From NCBI GenBank assembly GCA_028565715.1, contig JAOXYC010000012.1, positions 1 through 63,442 of the forward strand: a stretch of DNA of 63,442 nucleotides. The letters are read 5' to 3'. Shown here piece after piece: positions 1 to 9,253 of this stretch. This stretch comes from Phoronis pallida (lineage: Eukaryota; Phoronida; Phoronidae). The position numbers were made by a program, and so were the translations under genes. The first letter of the stretch is position 1. Each line of letters opens with the position of its first letter. The notes beneath the pieces are model-generated. The model did no database searches. It had not been told where the DNA came from and saw only the letters and a list, made by a program, of their open reading frames with translations.

Positions 1-947
1 ACTTTACACGCCCTACGTTGGGTGAGTGCCAATACGGTGGAGTGATTTGCCTCTGGTATACGTAATCCTTCGTCCAAAAAAACCAGATTAGGGTCAGCTC
101 CACGAAGAGCTGCGTCACTGTATCCAGAAACGCAGCGAAGTTCATTAGTATATGATTCCCGTCCGTCGGCCAAGTGAGTAATATTTATTGCGTCTATTGG
201 CAAATCAACTTTAAATGAGCCGGCCACTTTGCGTATATAACGAAACGCAACATCTTTCGTGCTCGTAACCATACACTTGTTCTGCGCTATAGCAAGAACT
301 CGAACTTTTTTTAAGCATATCAAGGAAGCGGCTATTAAAAGCGCCAATATAAAAGATTTTCCAACGCCGCGATTAAGAAATAAGAAGTAATGCTTCTTAG
401 TGTAAAGATTCGCGATGCGCTTGACATCCGTCACGGGAAATCCGAAATACTGTTCGTTCATCCCGAGAACGAAATTATGTAAAAACTTTTCACCCTCAGT
501 TCCAGTACATATGAAGTGAAAGAGCACTTCGAACATGGCCGATTTTTGAAATGGCTCAAAGAAACATGCCGGTTCCAACGAGTGAATTGTGTCGATGAAG
601 TTTTTGTACCGTTTTATTTCGGCAAGTTGTCGAGAGAATAGTTCTTGTATCTTTTCATTTTCCTTCCTATTGGTGTGTGCAATGTTTTTTTTGATATAAA
701 GATGAGAGTCCTTTATAGTGTCACCGGAACTCAAAGTAAAAGGGTTATATCTTCTCATTCGATATGGGTTGCAGTTTGGAGTGTCAGTCAGAATGCGTTT
801 CCAAACGTACTGATTATATTGGTTTCGTAAAAGTTCTATAAAATTGTCATTAAATTTAATCCCTCCCCAAACATCGTCAATAAACTGATCTTCATTCTGG
901 AGGTATTCTAATTTGAAAGAACAGTTTCCAGGTGTTAAAATATACAT
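1..947 (-). CDS. DNA packaging terminase large subunit, N-terminal part (runs off left edge)
   Basis: Reading leftward from an ATG at 947, one open frame runs off the window edge. It contains a Walker A-like RGVGKS motif (around 370-385) followed about 70 residues later by a Walker B-type strand ending in LVFLDE (around 60-85). This pair and spacing match the ATPase domain of the herpesvirus terminase large subunit (UL15 family), which pumps DNA into procapsids through the portal in the nucleus. The visible N-terminal 190 residues before Walker A are poorly conserved, as in the family. The C-terminal RNase H-like nuclease half lies outside the window. The start lies 8 nt downstream of the stop of the preceding leftward gene. 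Confidence is high for the family, moderate for the exact start. Confidence 0.85.
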   Translation of the reverse strand, partial: MYILTPGNCSFKLEYLQNEDQFIDDVWGGIKFNDNFIELLRNQYNQYVWKRILTDTPNCNPYRMRRYNPFTLSSGDTIKDSHLYIKKNIAHTNRKENEKIQELFSRQLAEIKRYKNFIDTIHSLEPACFFEPFQKSAMFEVLFHFICTGTEGEKFLHNFVLGMNEQYFGFPVTDVKRIANLYTKKHYFLFLNRGVGKSFILALLIAASLICLKKVRVLAIAQNKCMVTSTKDVAFRYIRKVAGSFKVDLPIDAINITHLADGRESYTNELRCVSGYSDAALRGADPNLVFLDEGLRIPEANHSTVLALTQRRACK

Positions 948-954
948 AATGGTA

Positions 955-1146
955 TTACAGTCGACTCCCGCCTTTATTAGATGTGCAACAGCATTTGCAA
1001 AATTTCACACAGGAACATACACAAGATATTACACATGAGCTTACAGCCAGAACAATCAATATAAGTATTATTAATATAGCTATATACAACGGATCGCCGT
1101 TTTGTATATGTTTAATTGATGTCCGAAGAAATTCTTCAAATGACAT
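955..1146 (-). CDS. Small Cys-rich single-pass membrane protein (63 aa)
   Basis: The open frame extends upstream to a TTG, but the first ATG is at 1146 and gives 63 residues. A strongly hydrophobic Ile/Leu/Val stretch (about residues 21-40) is followed by a run of closely spaced cysteines (CSCVKFCKCCC-like) and a short basic/Gly tail. This is the look of a type III or tail-anchored membrane protein with a juxtamembrane palmitoylation cluster. It sits 44 nt below the upstream gene and 8 nt above the terminase start, so it probably shares a leftward transcription unit. No family is recognised. Its role could be a virion envelope or egress protein, which is inference only. Confidence 0.55.
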   Translation of the reverse strand: MSFEEFLRTSIKHIQNGDPLYIAILIILILIVLAVSSCVISCVCSCVKFCKCCCTSNKGGSRL

Positions 1147-1190
1147 TGTGAGCTTCGTAAACGACACTGAATTGTTATAGGGTATAACAT

Positions 1191-2051
1191 TCAATAGTAT
1201 GATTTGTCACCGAACTTGAGCCCAACATCGTTGTCCTCACATGTAGCACAAACAATTGTTAAATTAGAAAGCAAACAGTCGCTCGTGTCATTGAATTCCA
1301 GTGAAAAGGCGAAATGTTTAGCTATTTCTTGACGGACGTTGAAGTCATTTACACCTTCTATGCATACAAACGAACCAGGTCTGTTCGAGTCGGTAATACT
1401 ATTATACGCCGAACACAAAACACACTGGGTACTTCTGATGTGATCTAAGTAAGGCGTGAGTTTTTTTACCAAACACGCGAAATCTTCCTGGCTCATAAAA
1501 TCGTAGGCTCTATACAGCCATGGTGGATGTACGACAGACATCTTGGTTAGATTTTTATGTTCCGTCTTTAATTGATAACCGATACAATCTACACTCTGAC
1601 ATTGGTTTCCCAAACAGTCGACTTTTTCATGGGCGAGCTTGTAGTTGTACTTTATCAGCGACGACTTAATATTCGATATCAATTTTTTTTGTTTAGGTAG
1701 TAAACTCTTGATTGCAATGTCAACCGAATAAACATATCTATACTTATTCTCTATACCTTGCATGTCAGCCAGCAATTGTTTACACATTGTCGAAGACAGC
1801 GACATTGGTAAATGCGGAGACCCGAACTCTTGTTCGTCACAATCAAGTATCGCTAAGTCGTCATTAAAATCGTGTATAATGCCATTCAATTCTTCGCTTG
1901 TAATACCACTTTCACAACCAATTACAACATGTGATCCGTCGGGTAATTCTGCAATTTTATTCGATGTGTGTAGAAATGCATCTGATTCGTCAATTGCTTC
2001 TTGAAATACTTCGTGTGTGATGACCCCGGAGCTACGTGGTACCTGAGTCAT
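1191..2051 (-). CDS. Hypothetical protein with C-terminal Cys pairs (286 aa)
   Basis: The ATG at 2051 is preferred over the upstream TTG at 2063. The N-terminal third is acidic. The C-terminal half carries CxxC-type pairs (one near the middle in a CVLCS context, one near the end in CATCE) and several isolated Cys/His residues, which would suit a small zinc-binding fold. It is the first of three tightly spaced leftward genes ending in the terminase, so a role in packaging or capsid completion is possible (small Cys-rich packaging proteins such as UL32 exist in herpesviruses), but no sequence motif proves it. Confidence 0.6.
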   Translation of the reverse strand: MTQVPRSSGVITHEVFQEAIDESDAFLHTSNKIAELPDGSHVVIGCESGITSEELNGIIHDFNDDLAILDCDEQEFGSPHLPMSLSSTMCKQLLADMQGIENKYRYVYSVDIAIKSLLPKQKKLISNIKSSLIKYNYKLAHEKVDCLGNQCQSVDCIGYQLKTEHKNLTKMSVVHPPWLYRAYDFMSQEDFACLVKKLTPYLDHIRSTQCVLCSAYNSITDSNRPGSFVCIEGVNDFNVRQEIAKHFAFSLEFNDTSDCLLSNLTIVCATCEDNDVGLKFGDKSYY

Positions 2052-2238
2052 TGTTCCGGTCAAAATGGATTAGATGTCTCACGAGGCGTATATTTTATAT
2101 GTTTCTCCCCAGAACCACGCTAATTGATAACGATTTTAAGCATGTGTGCGTTGGACAGCGCCATGGGTTATTAAGGTTTTTATATATTAAAACATGGGCA
2201 AGATATTAAAAGGGAGTTGAGTATTAATCTTATCAACA

Positions 2239-2601
2239 ATGCAATCCCAAAAGACAATTGTCGTCTTCCTACTTTTTGTCGCAGTGGCTTGCGCACGACT
2301 TCAGTCATATTTCTCTGCAACGGTAGTTGACCACGAATTAGCGAGAGATGAAGGAATGGATGTTTTTTATGTAACTTTAGCGAAAGACGCCATTTCGTGT
2401 AGTAACAATTACTCGGGGAACGGTACATTTTGTATATATTGTACACACAACAGATGTTCCGACCCTCAAACAAAGTTTATAAACATTCATTTTGATGGCG
2501 ATGCGAATATCTGTGTCTCTAGATTTAAAATGCTGACAAATCCTTCACCTAAATTAGCTTGTGCTAGCTGGTTAAAGCAAGCGATGATCAGGGTACCATG
2601 A
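2239..2601 (+). CDS. Small secreted or lumenal protein with signal peptide (120 aa)
   Basis: Starts at the ATG at 2239, about 50 nt downstream of an AT-rich TATA-like stretch (2180-2190). Residues 1-19 form a classical signal peptide: charged start, VVFLLFVAVA hydrophobic core, small residues before the expected cleavage at about Ala19. The mature part of about 100 residues has six Cys, two N-glycosylation sequons (NYS and NGT near residue 60) and no second membrane segment, so it looks secreted and disulfide-linked. It is the only rightward gene in the first 11 kb, placed head-to-head with the leftward terminase cluster. No family recognised; a secreted host-interaction factor is inference. 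Confidence 0.65.
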   Translation: MQSQKTIVVFLLFVAVACARLQSYFSATVVDHELARDEGMDVFYVTLAKDAISCSNNYSGNGTFCIYCTHNRCSDPQTKFINIHFDGDANICVSRFKMLTNPSPKLACASWLKQAMIRVP

Positions 2602-3778
2602 GTGAATCAATATCCTATGTACCGGAACATAAAATAACTTCGAGGGTTTATTAATATTAGTTCGATACCTACACCAATTCTGAAAGAGAACATCGAACGT
2701 ATTTCAAAAGCTATGGAGAAGCACACTCTAACGTACATTGGACTAGTTATATATTTCGCTGTGGTTTCGACAGTATCGTTACTCCCAGCCGTTCTATATT
2801 CATAACATCTTGCTGGTAGAATTTATTTACCCAACGAACAGAATTGCAAGATTGAACCGTTAGGGAAACTGGAATTCCTCGATGCGATTTCAACAAGATG
2901 AGCTTGACAAATATGGCAACCGACCTGTTTAACCAAGGACTATTGACATCCATACTATTGATATTAGATTGGTCAACTCTACAGTTAAGCTGTCTTATTG
3001 ATCCAAAAACATATGGCACTGCCGCACTGGTCCATTCCCCCCCCGCTATCACTTTTGGCACGGTGTAATGGTTACGCAGAAGTTAATGTTTAAATTTTAA
3101 ACCAATCACTGCTTATTCAGTCAATGTTTTGGAAAATTTTTGCTGTTGGATTACCCACAATTATCAAGGTATATAAACTAAATGGCGACTGGAAAGGTTT
3201 GATAGCAATAATGGAGACAACTGACTAAATCTATGGAGCAGAAATTGTGATCATGCACCCATGCCCCCATGGTTCGACCACGGCTATGGGCACTGAAACA
3301 TGTGCAATTAATAAAAGTTTCTTCCCCCCTTGCTCAGAGCCTTCAGTACACTTTATTAGAAAATGTGAAAATGCGTTATCCGGTTTCGTGACATAAAATT
3401 TAAAATCAAATTTTCTGGCCGGGAATTTGGATCAATTTATCCATATTATAGTGGGATGTTTTCTCAAATTCCACATGAATGACGGGAAGACTACAATAAA
3501 TGCATTTGCTCGATGAATCCAGCATTATTCTTTATTTATTACTGCAAAGTTTCATCATCTTATTGGTGGTATAAACCAGTCAAAATTAAAAGAATATTAC
3601 TAAAACTTTGATCAAATTCTTACCCAGGATTGACGGAAGTGTTCGTTACCAAGACACTTTCTTGTTAAAAATATACTCACGATTAAATTGTGTTTGTTTT
3701 TTACCAATCGTTACTATATTGTGCCGTCCATGGTGTTCAAAATAAAAAGAATAAGTGAAGTTTTGTGATTACATTTAT
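2602..3778. other. 1.2 kb stretch without a convincing gene
   Basis: No ATG-initiated frame of convincing length or composition was found. A 104-codon leftward frame at 2747-3061 opens with GTG, has no ATG near its start and no recognisable fold. An AATAAA-like signal near 3310 and AT-rich patches are visible. The stretch separates the secreted-protein gene from the UDG-like gene and may hold a decayed gene, a non-coding RNA or simple spacer. Confidence 0.4.
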
Positions 3779-4567
3779 TTACATTTTTTCACTTAAAACG
3801 TACACATCTGGTAACAATGGTTTCATGTTCATTTTTTCAAGATGTTCATTACACTCTTTAAAGACGTTTGATCCAACGAACGCAGGGGACGACGGGTCAC
3901 AGGCCTTGAACACCCGATCAGTTTTTGTTATTGTCCATTCATAATTCCAAACTTGTCTACCCATCAGTATATAGACGTGATGTGCATCAACGGTATTGAA
4001 AAACGAGATCAAATCACTCACAAATGTTGTCCAACCGAATGAGTAATGAGATCCCGGTTTTTTGGCCGACACTGTAAAGGATTGACCGTTCAGTAGCAAA
4101 ATACCATTCCTTGCGAGTTTGTAGAAATTTACACAACAATTTGGTTGATTAACTCCATACATTTCACGGGTTATATTGAGAATTGAAGTAGTCTCACTGT
4201 CACTCTGATAGGCTACCCCCGTAGGGTTCGCCTTCTCGTTAGAATAAGGTTCATCTCCTATTATTATAACCCTTACATCGGTCAACTCAATCGCCCTCGT
4301 GAAGCTAAACCAACTGGAACATCTCGCCGGCAATATCTTACAAATGAGTGACTCCTCTTGAATTTTATCGAGAAGTTGCTGAAAAAATCCTTTCCTTATT
4401 ATGGGGTAAATAGCTGGTTTCCAGCTTTCACCGATGTTAAAATCCGTAACAGTAAGCTTCGAATAATCCAATACATCAGCATTCAGACGCGATTTCTTTC
4501 TAGAAATAAATTCATCCAGTGATCTTTGGAATATGTTCGGTGATGTTTTACTCTTTACTTTAGGCAT
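3779..4567 (-). CDS. Uracil-DNA glycosylase fold protein with altered active site (262 aa)
   Basis: Family 1 UDG layout is visible: the water-activating loop position reads GDEPYS (residues 104-109) where active enzymes have GQDPYH; the central GILLLN strand with the uracil-contacting Asn is intact (N160); the minor-groove loop position reads DPSSPA (224-229) where HPSPLS with catalytic His is expected. UDG removes uracil from DNA in base excision repair; herpesviruses and poxviruses encode one, and in poxviruses it also acts as a polymerase processivity partner. Residues 14-21 (QRSLDEFI) resemble a PCNA-interacting box, as at the N-terminus of nuclear UNG2. ATG at 4567 is clear. The fold call is firm; activity is doubtful because the Asp position is Glu and the His position is Asp. 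Confidence 0.82.
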   Translation of the reverse strand: MPKVKSKTSPNIFQRSLDEFISRKKSRLNADVLDYSKLTVTDFNIGESWKPAIYPIIRKGFFQQLLDKIQEESLICKILPARCSSWFSFTRAIELTDVRVIIIGDEPYSNEKANPTGVAYQSDSETTSILNITREMYGVNQPNCCVNFYKLARNGILLLNGQSFTVSAKKPGSHYSFGWTTFVSDLISFFNTVDAHHVYILMGRQVWNYEWTITKTDRVFKACDPSSPAFVGSNVFKECNEHLEKMNMKPLLPDVYVLSEKM

Positions 4568-4814
4568 CGTTCAAAAATGATACTCAATCTCGCTAACAGA
4601 TGAGATAATACGTTGAAGTCGAGAACGACCGTTCAACTGAACTGAGTCTCAATTCTGGTCTACTGCTTTATTTTAAGGTTATTACATAATCAAATGAGCG
4701 GAGCGCTCGAGTTCGTCCAGTCGTTTTCAATGGAAGTTGTCACTGAAGTAGAGACTACGTCAGACGATTTCTATGCAATCTGAGTGACTAATTCAATACC
4801 AAGCGCCACTGACT

Positions 4815-5864
4815 TTATCTCAAATGTCCCGCAAAGTAATTTGACAGCGCATGTGTGACTTTGTTCCGCATTTCTAGCAATAAACATGTAGTTATTTTGA
4901 ATTTACAATACAACATAAATTTAAAGTTGAAGTCACCCTCGTTAGTTTTCACTAAGCTAGGTAAATATAATACACCGGTAACGCTGTCACTAGTAATAAA
5001 AGTTGCAACCGTCATCATTTCACAAAGAACTTGTCGGCCTATATTGTTTGTTAGCAGATTGATCTGAAGATTACCACTTGATTTAAACTGAACATGCTCG
5101 TTATTGACATCGTCAAAATACCACCACTCTGATGTTTCCGCACACTCCTGTTGAATCTTGATGTGGAAGTCGCCACACCACGTCCACCGCGGGCAACGTC
5201 GTTTCCCTTTTGTAACTGCACTTTTTATCGAATTCGGTTTGGTTGCCAATACCCTATCAGGGGTTTCAAAAAAATCTGTTCTTTGTCTATCCATTTCCAA
5301 TTCATTCCAATCTTCATTCTTTATTAACGAAGTTTTACACTCCCCAATCCCAAGGATAAAATCTTTGATTTTAAAGTCTGCGTATGAACTTAAAACGGCG
5401 TCAGTGCGCTTATCAATGGCATCGTCAACGAGCACATAGTCCGGGGTAGAGCTCACCACGGTTAATTCTTCCCACACTATTTTACCGACGCTCAATAATG
5501 AGTATTCTCTATCCGTACGAAGATTGCACATTGACCTGGTTTCGTTTTCGCCAATGTTTCCATAAGTCGACCATTCGTATTGAAAATCATCTACACATGG
5601 AAATGATACCGATTCAAACGGATCACCATTCCACAAAAGTTGCAAGGGTATGGTCGGTTTTCTCTTGTTTATGTTGTGCAAAGGTGATTCGCCACCCAAA
5701 AACAACGGTTTGATTGCCAGCCAGAATCGCTCACTTCTCACTGACGTTTCATATATGTATTGAACAAAGTGTGCGTCGCTTTGAATACATTGCTTGAAAA
5801 TAGCACTGCGTCGATCGATGAATAACACCAATACGTCTACAGTTCTCTTCGTGATCAGGTCCAT
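4815..5864 (-). CDS. Hypothetical protein, PD-(D/E)XK nuclease-like core (349 aa)
   Basis: ATG at 5864. Around residues 141-177 the sequence has a TPDYVLVDD strand followed by FILGIGECK, that is D142...E175-x-K177, the spacing of a PD-(D/E)XK nuclease core. A later helix (IGRQVLCEMMT, around 279-289) could be the usual supporting helix. Herpesviruses carry an alkaline exonuclease (UL12) of this superfamily, but this protein is shorter and the UL12-specific motifs are not clear, so equivalence is only a possibility. It lies between the gB-like gene (16 nt downstream) and the UDG-like gene, all leftward. Confidence 0.6.
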   Translation of the reverse strand: MDLITKRTVDVLVLFIDRRSAIFKQCIQSDAHFVQYIYETSVRSERFWLAIKPLFLGGESPLHNINKRKPTIPLQLLWNGDPFESVSFPCVDDFQYEWSTYGNIGENETRSMCNLRTDREYSLLSVGKIVWEELTVVSSTPDYVLVDDAIDKRTDAVLSSYADFKIKDFILGIGECKTSLIKNEDWNELEMDRQRTDFFETPDRVLATKPNSIKSAVTKGKRRCPRWTWCGDFHIKIQQECAETSEWWYFDDVNNEHVQFKSSGNLQINLLTNNIGRQVLCEMMTVATFITSDSVTGVLYLPSLVKTNEGDFNFKFMLYCKFKITTCLLLEMRNKVTHALSNYFAGHLR

Positions 5865-5879
5865 GGTTGAAATGACTGA

Positions 5880-8768
5880 TTAGTCCCTGTGACCAGTCTT
5901 CTCTTCATAATCGTCATCAGCCCCGTCTCCTTTTTGCTCTTCCCATTTCAAGTATAAAAAGAAGCCACCCAGTGCTAGCAAACCTATTACTACAGCTGGG
6001 ATAGCTATGGCTAGTATGGTGTTTTCAACTGCGCCCCCTACAGCTCCAAAAACAGAACCAACGCCTTCACCAATACCTTTACTTGCGCTCCCTATACCTC
6101 GACCAATACCGCCAAATACTTTCCCTACACCATCCCCTATACCACTGATTGCATAACCAAAACCCTTGCCGACGGAAACAATGACGTCTCCTAAATTCAG
6201 GTCAACGCCATCTGGACCCGCAGCATAATCTTCAATTGTTTGAGTGCTTAAAATGCTCTCAGCTAATTGTTGTCTTGAAATCTCGGCCCGAATATCCTCT
6301 ATCCCGTTAACCAACGACGTCCTCTCTTTGAACGAGTATAGACTTTTTGTATACAAACCTGTCGGGTCGTGTGTCAAATGTTCTTCTTGCAATTGTGAAG
6401 TAACACTTAGAACGTGCATTTTCGACAACAAGTCAGCCATTGGATGCGTTTCTGATGAATTTAACAACACAGACCGCGTCACTTCGTTCTTCACCAAGTG
6501 ATCCATTACAAGGGAGTGTTTAATCTTTCTTTTAAATTCATAATCTTGGTAGAAATAATCAAACGAATTTATATTAAAAACATGATGCTTGTTTTTCTGA
6601 CACGTCTCCAACAAATTTATTTTCCCAACGTCCACTATCCCCGTCAGTTGTAATTGACCTATCAATTGTGTGTTGGGGAGATATTTTGGATAAAAAGCGA
6701 TAAGTGGCATGCTCAAACACTTCAAATTGTCTGGGTTGACCTGGAGCGACCTTACAACATCACTTATGTTAACGAGTTTATTGTTCAGTGTTATTTCCAT
6801 GGAACTATTCGTGTTCAATGTGGTCACGACCACCACATCTTCATCTAAGACTTCGCACGACCTCACGTTGTAAGCTCCATTCCCTCCGTGTGTCGCCTCT
6901 ATTGCGCGTCGCACACGCTTGGTTATCGCTTTCGTTGGATTTACATCAAGCAGTATCGAATATGCATCCCAATCCGCTTGGGATTTCAAACAAGAATCTT
7001 TCAGACGTTTTTCCATATTTTGATTTTGACTTTGAATTCGCATATAGGTGGAATAGGCGACCACGGCGTCATTGTCTCTACCCGCATCGGGGGGTGGGAT
7101 GTCTTCCGTTGTGGTATTGTATGCCACATCGTTAGTCAGTAGATCGTCAGGATGAGCGGTCACTATGTTACTGCGTTTGTGCGATGTTGTGATAGAAGAT
7201 ACAGATTTCGAATTGGACATTCCTATTTTTCCAAAAGACCCATGAGCGTGTTCTGTATACTGACCATAGTCACTAGCCGGGTGTGCCGACTTGACGTTCT
7301 TTCTAAATTTAACGATGAAACCTTTACTTGTCATATACAGCTCGTCTTGAGGGGTATAGTGGATGCAGTTAAACTTCTTTTTACTCATATCAAGTTTTTG
7401 TGTATTGTCAACTTGAAATAACTCTTTAAATTTGTCAGACGTAAAGTAAGTGAGATTGGTGGCACCGATGTTCGGGTCCTCTCGCAATTCGTTCGAACCA
7501 TGAAGATACGTAACAGCATTAACATCGCTTGTAAAAAATGGCACGTAGAGACAAACATCATCCACGTTGAGTTTATCCCACACCGTTATTCCTCTATTGT
7601 CGGGGGAATAACTATCCTTAAATAAATATGAGGACGGTATGTGCCACCATGGGGTCGTTATTCTTAATGTTGGAATATCAATTGTCATTTTGCTAGTATG
7701 CGTGTATGCATCAATAACATTTTTATTAAACGCGTGGGGACAATTACACCACGGGTATTCTATCTTTTTAGATTTGTTTGTTGTGTATGAACCGTCTACA
7801 CCCACTGAAATTAATCGACCATACTTTGAGTTTCGCTCCTTGACCCAACGCCTGCAGTCACTCGCCGTGGGTGCAGAGTGAATTGACAGTATGGGTCTGT
7901 TGTCCCATGTGCCACCAAAGAAATACGTAACGCCTCTTAAATGTGTAGAAGTCTGTGTACACATGTGGACTTCATGCTCTAGTGTAACAATATTGGGTTT
8001 ATAAACAGTAAGACGGCCCCGGTTGTTGACAACGTTTCTGTTTTTTTTTAAATCTGGACAAACTGGGCGATTTTCCAGAGTATAAATCGAACCACTGAAG
8101 GCGCTTCCATCACAGAAGCGAATAGTGGAACCCTTGTCATCGTTCCGGTCTTGTTCTTTGTTCTTTTGTTTATAGTGAAAACTTCCAATCCCGAAAAAAT
8201 CAACAAAGAGGACAGGTTGAAACTTGGTGAAGGCGTGGACTATTTCAAAACTGTAGCCCATTATATCGGTATCAGAAGCATTGCTAATAACTTTGTTTCC
8301 TAATGGGAGGTGTTTACAAGCATATTCCTTTTTAGTAACGTCTATTAATAAATCTTCAATAGTAAATAATTGTGAATCGCCGTTTAACATCGGTTCATTT
8401 ACCAATTTTTTTATATTTCGGTCTACGCTAATTTGATTAGCATGTGATAGGTCGACAAGAATTTTGTCTGTAGATCCTGTACAAAAGTAAGGTCCCACAT
8501 TGGTTTTTAGGAAGGACATCAGTGATGGATTATCTTTTAACTTAGTGTAATCTTCTTCGCTCAAATCTGCAGCAAAGTCAAAAAAGTAATCTCCCTTTAT
8601 TCTTATTCTCTGGTCAATTTTGTCACCATACATTACGTTTGTAGGAAACCTAAAGTTATTGATGCCAATTCCATAGCAAATTGACACTAATGTAAACGAT
8701 AGAAGCAACCGTGAGAAATGCATTGTGACACTTGTGGATGTTTTTTTAACATCAATGGTGACCCCCAT
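5880..8768 (-). CDS. gB-like class III fusion glycoprotein (962 aa)
   Basis: Large type I membrane glycoprotein. ATG at 8768 abuts the TAA of the upstream gene; a second ATG at 8723 (residue 16) starts directly at a good signal peptide (LLLSFTLVSICYG core) and may be the true start. The ectodomain has many Cys and Asn sequons. A furin-type site RVRR lies at residues 618-621. The C-terminal part has a long Gly-rich amphipathic membrane-proximal stretch (about 861-915), a TM helix (about 916-942) and a 20-residue acidic tail. Furin site, Gly-rich pre-membrane region and single TM match herpesvirus gB, the fusogen for entry. Sequence similarity alone does not prove homology; structure prediction would. 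No gH/gL-like partner is recognised here. Confidence 0.7.
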   Translation of the reverse strand: MGVTIDVKKTSTSVTMHFSRLLLSFTLVSICYGIGINNFRFPTNVMYGDKIDQRIRIKGDYFFDFAADLSEEDYTKLKDNPSLMSFLKTNVGPYFCTGSTDKILVDLSHANQISVDRNIKKLVNEPMLNGDSQLFTIEDLLIDVTKKEYACKHLPLGNKVISNASDTDIMGYSFEIVHAFTKFQPVLFVDFFGIGSFHYKQKNKEQDRNDDKGSTIRFCDGSAFSGSIYTLENRPVCPDLKKNRNVVNNRGRLTVYKPNIVTLEHEVHMCTQTSTHLRGVTYFFGGTWDNRPILSIHSAPTASDCRRWVKERNSKYGRLISVGVDGSYTTNKSKKIEYPWCNCPHAFNKNVIDAYTHTSKMTIDIPTLRITTPWWHIPSSYLFKDSYSPDNRGITVWDKLNVDDVCLYVPFFTSDVNAVTYLHGSNELREDPNIGATNLTYFTSDKFKELFQVDNTQKLDMSKKKFNCIHYTPQDELYMTSKGFIVKFRKNVKSAHPASDYGQYTEHAHGSFGKIGMSNSKSVSSITTSHKRSNIVTAHPDDLLTNDVAYNTTTEDIPPPDAGRDNDAVVAYSTYMRIQSQNQNMEKRLKDSCLKSQADWDAYSILLDVNPTKAITKRVRRAIEATHGGNGAYNVRSCEVLDEDVVVVTTLNTNSSMEITLNNKLVNISDVVRSLQVNPDNLKCLSMPLIAFYPKYLPNTQLIGQLQLTGIVDVGKINLLETCQKNKHHVFNINSFDYFYQDYEFKRKIKHSLVMDHLVKNEVTRSVLLNSSETHPMADLLSKMHVLSVTSQLQEEHLTHDPTGLYTKSLYSFKERTSLVNGIEDIRAEISRQQLAESILSTQTIEDYAAGPDGVDLNLGDVIVSVGKGFGYAISGIGDGVGKVFGGIGRGIGSASKGIGEGVGSVFGAVGGAVENTILAIAIPAVVIGLLALGGFFLYLKWEEQKGDGADDDYEEKTGHRD

Positions 8769-9251
8769 TTAATAAATAAGTTTATTAAAGTAATTGACCA
8801 TCACATCTGTGTCTGCAGAATACAAATAATTACTGTCTTCCAACCCATTGTAAAATAAACGTATGTCAGGTTTGTAGTAATACTTCTTTGGAATTGGAAG
8901 GATATGGCTAACAATGTTCCACTCGGTTAGCCCATTTCTGTTAAAAATTACATATAAATCAGGATAGTCTTTGTCGTGAATATGCACACAATTGTATTTG
9001 TCATCCACCCACAAACCACAATCTATTTCATAGCGACGATGCGACGGTCTGAACCCGACATCGCTAGAAATAACTCTATGTGTGTATTCCACCATTGTAT
9101 CATGGTTAAAGCCCACCAACTTTGAAAAACCTTCAGAAGTTTCACTTCCGATTGAGTATTCAACATGTGCTATTGAATTTCGAATCATTATAACATTTTG
9201 TAACAATCTATTGTCGAACCGTTGGCTAAAAAATAAAACAACACGATGCAT
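8769..9251 (-). CDS. Hypothetical protein (160 aa)
   Basis: First ATG at 9251; a GTG at 9272 would add seven residues. The frame ends in TAA directly followed by the ATG of the gB-like gene, and starts 3 nt after the stop of the helicase fragment upstream, so it is the middle gene of a compact leftward unit. The protein has no signal peptide or TM segment. It is rich in Tyr, Asp and His in the central part (HIHDKDYPDLYVIF). No family recognised. Confidence 0.6.
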   Translation of the reverse strand: MHRVVLFFSQRFDNRLLQNVIMIRNSIAHVEYSIGSETSEGFSKLVGFNHDTMVEYTHRVISSDVGFRPSHRRYEIDCGLWVDDKYNCVHIHDKDYPDLYVIFNRNGLTEWNIVSHILPIPKKYYYKPDIRLFYNGLEDSNYLYSADTDVMVNYFNKLIY

Positions 9252-9253
9252 GT

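Noticed and set aside
2747..3061. 104-codon leftward frame in the gap before the UDG-like gene
   Set aside because: Opens with GTG, no ATG near the start, no recognisable fold and no promoter; likely chance.
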